Below, piece by piece: positions 59,660-64,000 of a stretch of DNA of 64,000 nt. Numbering within the stretch: position 1 is the stretch's first letter; every line of letters starts with the position of its first letter. Under the pieces are notes generated by a model. The model did no database searches. It was given only the letters and a program-made list of their open reading frames with translations, and was not told the DNA's origin. The DNA comes from Deroplatys truncata. Taxonomy: Eukaryota > Arthropoda > Insecta > Mantodea > Mantidae. A program made the position numbers and the translations under genes. The stretch lies in assembly GCA_030765065.1 (NCBI GenBank), contig CM060975.1:165760993-165824992 (forward strand), given 5' to 3'.

Positions 59660-60260
59660 ACTAGTTACTGTAATGTAACGACAGATGGAAAAGAGGTAGA
59701 CATCACATTAGCAGGCAACGAACCTCTGGAATACGTACAAGATCAAGAACACAATGGACAAAGTAATAGCACGACGCATCGCAGAAGCATTGTCTAAATT
59801 CTGGTCCCTAAAATTTATAGCGGACAAATCCCACAATATGTTTGAAAGCCCAAATAATGAAAATGTGAATTTTATCAGTTCTGTTATATGGGTCATAAAC
59901 ATGAAGTTTAACAAACAGAGGCAAGCGATAGATATCTGTCAAAGGAAAATCTTGGGTATAACAAAGAGAGATAGAATGCAGAACCAAGAAATAAGGAAGA
60001 AGACGCGATTAAAGGACACTGCCATCATAGGAAGCTGCCTTAAATGTAGATGGGTAGGACAAGTTATAAAACAGCACCGTAATAGAACACAGAGTGACTT
60101 CTTGGGACCTCAGGATTGGTCAGAGGAACGTCGGCAGGCAGAGAACTCGCTGGGCAGACGAGCTAATGAGAATCTTCGACAGCAGGTGGACTACAATAAC
60201 CAAAGAGAGAGAAACTTGGAAGAAGCTAGTGACATAGCCAGTAGTACAACAAACTAGATT
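59660..60260 (+). pseudogene. LINE C-terminus, truncated and frameshifted
   Basis: Segments in order: NEPLEYVQDQEH (59720 area); RRIAEALSKFWSLKF (59775); KILGITKRDRMQNQEIRKKT (from about 59946); KCRWVGQVIKQH; and, after a frameshift near 60130, RWADELMRIFDSRWTTITKE then TWKKLVT. This is the ERxMLGI..RDR, W.GH and RW.D......W...A..R..W.. order of insect LINE polyproteins downstream of the RT. The first frame stays open for 167 codons (59754-60257), but its last third is the wrong register. No RT or endonuclease core in the window. Confidence 0.82.
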
Positions 60261-62394
60261 GATCTTTCCGAATAGCAACAGCAACTGCAAAATCTACCTT
60301 CCTTTTACTTGAAGGGGCACAGGCCGAAAAAATCTATATGGGCTAATCGTGAATCATAAATTATAAATGTAGTCTATTGTACTAGATGCTGTAGGATAGC
60401 TTAACTTATTTAATGTTATTTGTTTCGATAAATACACTAAATAGAGCTTTAACTATTTCCTATCTAGCCAAAAATCCAAGTCGACGTAATGTTGATTATT
60501 TCATGTGAAAGTCCAGAGTAGCTAAAAATGGAGAGGGACTACTACTAGTTCATGCTTTCATTTCGTCATTGCTAGACGGCAGTGATACCACTCAGTTGTT
60601 TAGTATCCTGATACTCATCGCCTTTTATACGTATAGTTATAATCTAGCTTAGCGTAAGCACTAGCAATGGTCCTAACAATGCTTTCCCAGATGCGAACGA
60701 ACTGCATCCCCTCTCAAAGTTAAAAGACAAATACTGGGTTCATTGGTTTAAGGGATATTCAGAACAACGTTTCTCCAAAATTGGGTTTCTTCTTCTTCTT
60801 AAACATGAAGCTTAGCAGAACTTTGTTGGTGCAAAGAGGATTTATGTGACATCTAACCGGAGAGCTTTCTATATGCACATCTGCTCGTCCTTAAAGGGCT
60901 GTGTTATAAAACAGGTGGCGCCGAGTTCATAATTGTTATCAAGGTGAACTTTACTGAGAACAGGAGTGAACTTCATAGCGTAACTAACGCTATAATTTTG
61001 AATGTGTATGAAGGTGCTTCACCACACGAATATAGACACATAGTTGCTCAACAACCTAAACTTTCCACATTCTCCGTCATTATCAAGGCGAGGTCAGTAA
61101 AACGTGCACATGGAGTCATCAAATGTTGAGTAACGAGGTCTTTTATTTGTGCCGCTATGCATATATTTGCTCTTCGAACTCCAAGGATGAAGAGGATCAG
61201 AAAAGTGGTGGGTTTCATTCCGCTATGTGCTGCACCTTGTGGTAAATTTAGGACATAACACTTATAAAGGAACCATATGTAACACTAAACCTATCTTATT
61301 TCCAAAGGTTCGAGTTTCCACTTCTGAAAATGATGTAACGTGTTAAAGTACATAGAAATGCTTTTGACTCTGCAATTTCTGATTACTGACCTAGGTTAGC
61401 AGATGTGATATGAATTCTGGTTTAAGCTTATCAAAAGGGAAATAAAAATAGGGTACACCATAAATAAGCATAACACCGTCTGCGGACGGCTACATCATTG
61501 CAACAGTTGTAAGGTCACTGTCCAAAAAAATAGGGGAAATATAGTCTGTTTTATTTTGAAATTCATGGCTGAAAATACTTTTACATTTACGCAACAACGA
61601 GAAAAATAATTACATTGCACTAGCCATTGGCAGAAACCCTTAATATAACCTTATATTTATTCAGCAGAAGCAACCACAACTCCCCCAACTCTGAGATTGC
61701 TAAGAGTACAAAGCCTTTCCAAAAAATAATAAAAATGAGCAAATAAAAAGAAATAGATAGAAAAACAAACTAGGTAAATGTAGAATAAAATAAAATAATT
61801 ACGAAAAAAGTAACTTTCACTGTCGAATAGGTATATAAGACATTTCCCAATATTGCAATTCAGCCTTTTGTTTCTACTAGTGCTACTTTCTAAATTATAA
61901 CTGTTTTAAAGCAATGACAAAACTTAAATAAAGAGAGCTGCACATCTCGCTCTGGTCTTAAGAACGTTTGCTATATTCAGATTATTTTTGTTTATGTTCC
62001 AGGTAGATCGATTTCTTCAGTTTCGTTACAGTAAGACCCCAACCGAATCGTTGAATCCACGTGTAAATGTGGTATTGTGATGACGGCTATCATATGAATC
62101 CGTCTAGTGCCGCCAGTTTCAGACAAACCCTGAATTTCTGTACTTTGAGGTTTTTCTTCTGTAGTTCATCAACTATCATACATCGTATTGCATAGTACCC
62201 AGGATTCCGAAACATTTCCCTGTGTGCTTAGAAGGTACTTGGTGAGTCCAAGTGCATTTAGGCATTTCCTACGATGGTAATAGTTTTAGAACTATGATGG
62301 ACTTCACAGCATAGATATCGTTGATCAATTTTGAGTTTCTCCCTTTATTTCCTAATTGTTAAGTCTTTAGATTTACTTACCCCAGGTAAAGGTA
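60261..62394. other. No gene seen; AT-rich sequence
   Basis: The 61-codon frame 60944-61129 (NFTENRSELHSVTNA start) is the longest and is not recognised. Confidence 0.45.
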
Positions 62395-62965
62395 AATATA
62401 TGGACGAAGGGAGGGGCGCCCAAACGGGGGTAGAACACCGCAAGTAGGCCGCAACGGCCCTTTCTGTTTCTACCTGATCCCTGGGAGGAAAGAATGAGGG
62501 GAGAGACCCGAAGGACGACCAGATCCGTATAACGATGGACACACCTATAGACGGGATCCCTAACGTTCCAGATCGAACGCAACCGACGCCGCCCGAGCCC
62601 ATCCACAAACCGCGGAACGCTGGGCCGCTGGGGCCTCACTTGGAGACAGGTCCTAACTGGGCAGTCCCGCAACGAAGCCAGGGAAGAAACTACTCAAAGT
62701 GCACACGCGCCGCCCAGCCGTAACCCGTCGAACACCGTCGCTTGGTCCTACACCCTGAAACGGATGACAAGGGAGATGATGTATACAGGAAATGAAAGGC
62801 AGGAAAGTCGTGGTAGAAGGGGAACCACCTTAACTTTCGCCTGCCGACCCGAGAAAACCAGAAAAAACCCATGGGTTAGAATGGGCGGGTGCCGGGGATA
62901 GAACCCGACACCTCCCGAATGCGGTTCGCACACATTACCGCGGCCCTACCTCGCTCGAGCACTTA
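62395..62965 (-). mobile_element. Long tRNA-derived SINE (family R2), minus strand
   Basis: Head at about 62895-62960 (GGGGATAGAACCCGACACCT, CCTACCTCGCTCGAGCAC). Then CTTTCGCCTGCCGACCC, GAGAAAACCAG and a GC-rich body. Several 60-99-codon frames on both strands are incidental to the GC-rich body. Confidence 0.78.
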
Positions 62966-64000
62966 CCCCAGGAGCAGTGAGTGCATAATCCTTATATAGG
63001 AGGACAATTTTCCCTTCTGAGGCAAATAACACCAAGTAACCTTCTCCTCATGGCGGCTCCGGAACACATTGATACAGTTGTTTTCAGCAGACGTATAATC
63101 GGGTTCTTCTAAATCGACCTAAATCAAAAAGTTCAAAGATTCGGCTATAAGATATATTGTTGCAGAAATTCTTTTTGATACAAGTATTTATTTTGCAACG
63201 AAGCTTTCTATTGCATTTTAAACAATCTAGAGTATTTAAAATCCTTGCGGAATAAAACAATGGCATCTGGAATGTCCTTAGGGGCTTAAAAGTTTTCTTT
63301 AAAGCACTGTTCACCTTATATCTGTGTCAGATAGAAGCTTCTTAGCAATGATTTAAGAGGTGTTATTAGGAGTGGGTACATAAATGTGTTTGAAACTTGC
63401 AGCTATTGGTATAGCTTAACGGAGGAGTGACAGTCAGCAAATACAACTTATTTTGAAGGTTCTTCATTAATAATAATTCTGGAGTGAAATACTATTTTAT
63501 TTTCTAAGGATACACTAAGGCAGTGGTAGCGAAAACGGGACTCGCGAGGCAATGTGACTCGCAGGCGCCACTCCTTTTCTAACTATCTATTCATTTGTTT
63601 TCCGCTCAGTGGTGTAGTGCGTGTTGCATATTTGATGACTCGAGGGAGAAGGGCATTTTCGCCACCCTTGCTCTAAGATATTGGATGATTTTATAGACTT
63701 GAAGAATGATATTGTTTTAGTATCTCTGAGCTTCAAAGGTGTTTCAAAGAAAATGCCATTAATTATGTTAAGACGTCTGTTGGTGTTAATTCTGAAGCGA
63801 ATTTCATTTTAGCTTTTATGGTCCTTTTGGTAAGAGAAATTCATCCAGTCCTTTCCAAAAATCGCTGTATCATCCTCAAATTCCATTACGAAATATTAGC
63901 TGCACCTCTATCGGAGTATGACCAAGATTACATAAATTTCTTCGTTTACTTCTGGTGTGCTGCAGCCCTATTAAGTGTTGGAGATCCTTCGCAAAAATGT
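62966..64000. other. No gene seen; AT-rich sequence
   Basis: No repeat or motif recognised to the window edge. Confidence 0.45.

Overview
This is a eukaryotic, almost certainly arthropod (probably insect) genomic window: AT-rich, gene-poor and saturated with repeats. The evidence is the mix of transposon relics: non-LTR retrotransposon C-termini, a DUF4817/mariner-type transposase typical of arthropods, tRNA-derived SINEs, long TA, TTA and GT microsatellites, and no dense ORF structure. I see no intact host protein-coding gene, rRNA or functional tRNA. The species cannot be named from the sequence; a large, repeat-rich insect genome fits best.

Layout. 1-2.2 kb: 3' end of a LINE with its TCCA/TCCG tail, a dispersed repeat and a SINE. 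2.7-3.5 kb: first copy of an ~820-bp non-coding family called R1 here. 5.1-6.7 kb: a complete but mutated mariner-like DNA transposon with ~90-bp terminal inverted repeats. 10.4-14.1 kb: a 3.65-kb foldback structure whose two arms are 71-bp monomers organised as a seven-monomer higher-order repeat. 15-23.3 kb: R1 copies in both orientations, one interrupted twice by SINEs. 24.5-31.5 kb: two long SINEs, AT-rich unique sequence, and a ~120-bp tandem array derived from the end of R1. 32-33.3 kb: two ~650-bp direct repeats. 37.3-40.1 kb: a 2.8-kb minisatellite of 32-bp units with nested higher-order repeats, starting at the tail of a SINE. 41-43.1 kb: a duplicated promoter-like segment (second copy at 56.4-57.3 kb), a SINE and a GC-rich open segment of unknown origin. 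44.3-50.1 kb: LINE relics, a SINE, a possible unidentified exon on the minus strand and a possible transposase helix-turn-helix. 50.6-53.7 kb: two adjacent R1 copies and SINEs. 54.1-57.4 kb: two neighbouring elements with terminal inverted repeats, separated by a (TA)n tract. 57.8-63 kb: SINEs, one carrying a tRNA-like hairpin insertion, and another LINE relic.

No operon or pathway is present; the layers record successive insertions, for example SINE into R1. The most unusual structures are the foldback element with 71-bp higher-order-repeat arms, the 32-bp minisatellite with 160-bp and 1,119-bp super-periods, and the R1 family with its end-derived tandem array. R1, R2, R4 and R5 are labels made up for this annotation; all family assignments come from reading the window against itself and from remembered protein-family motifs.
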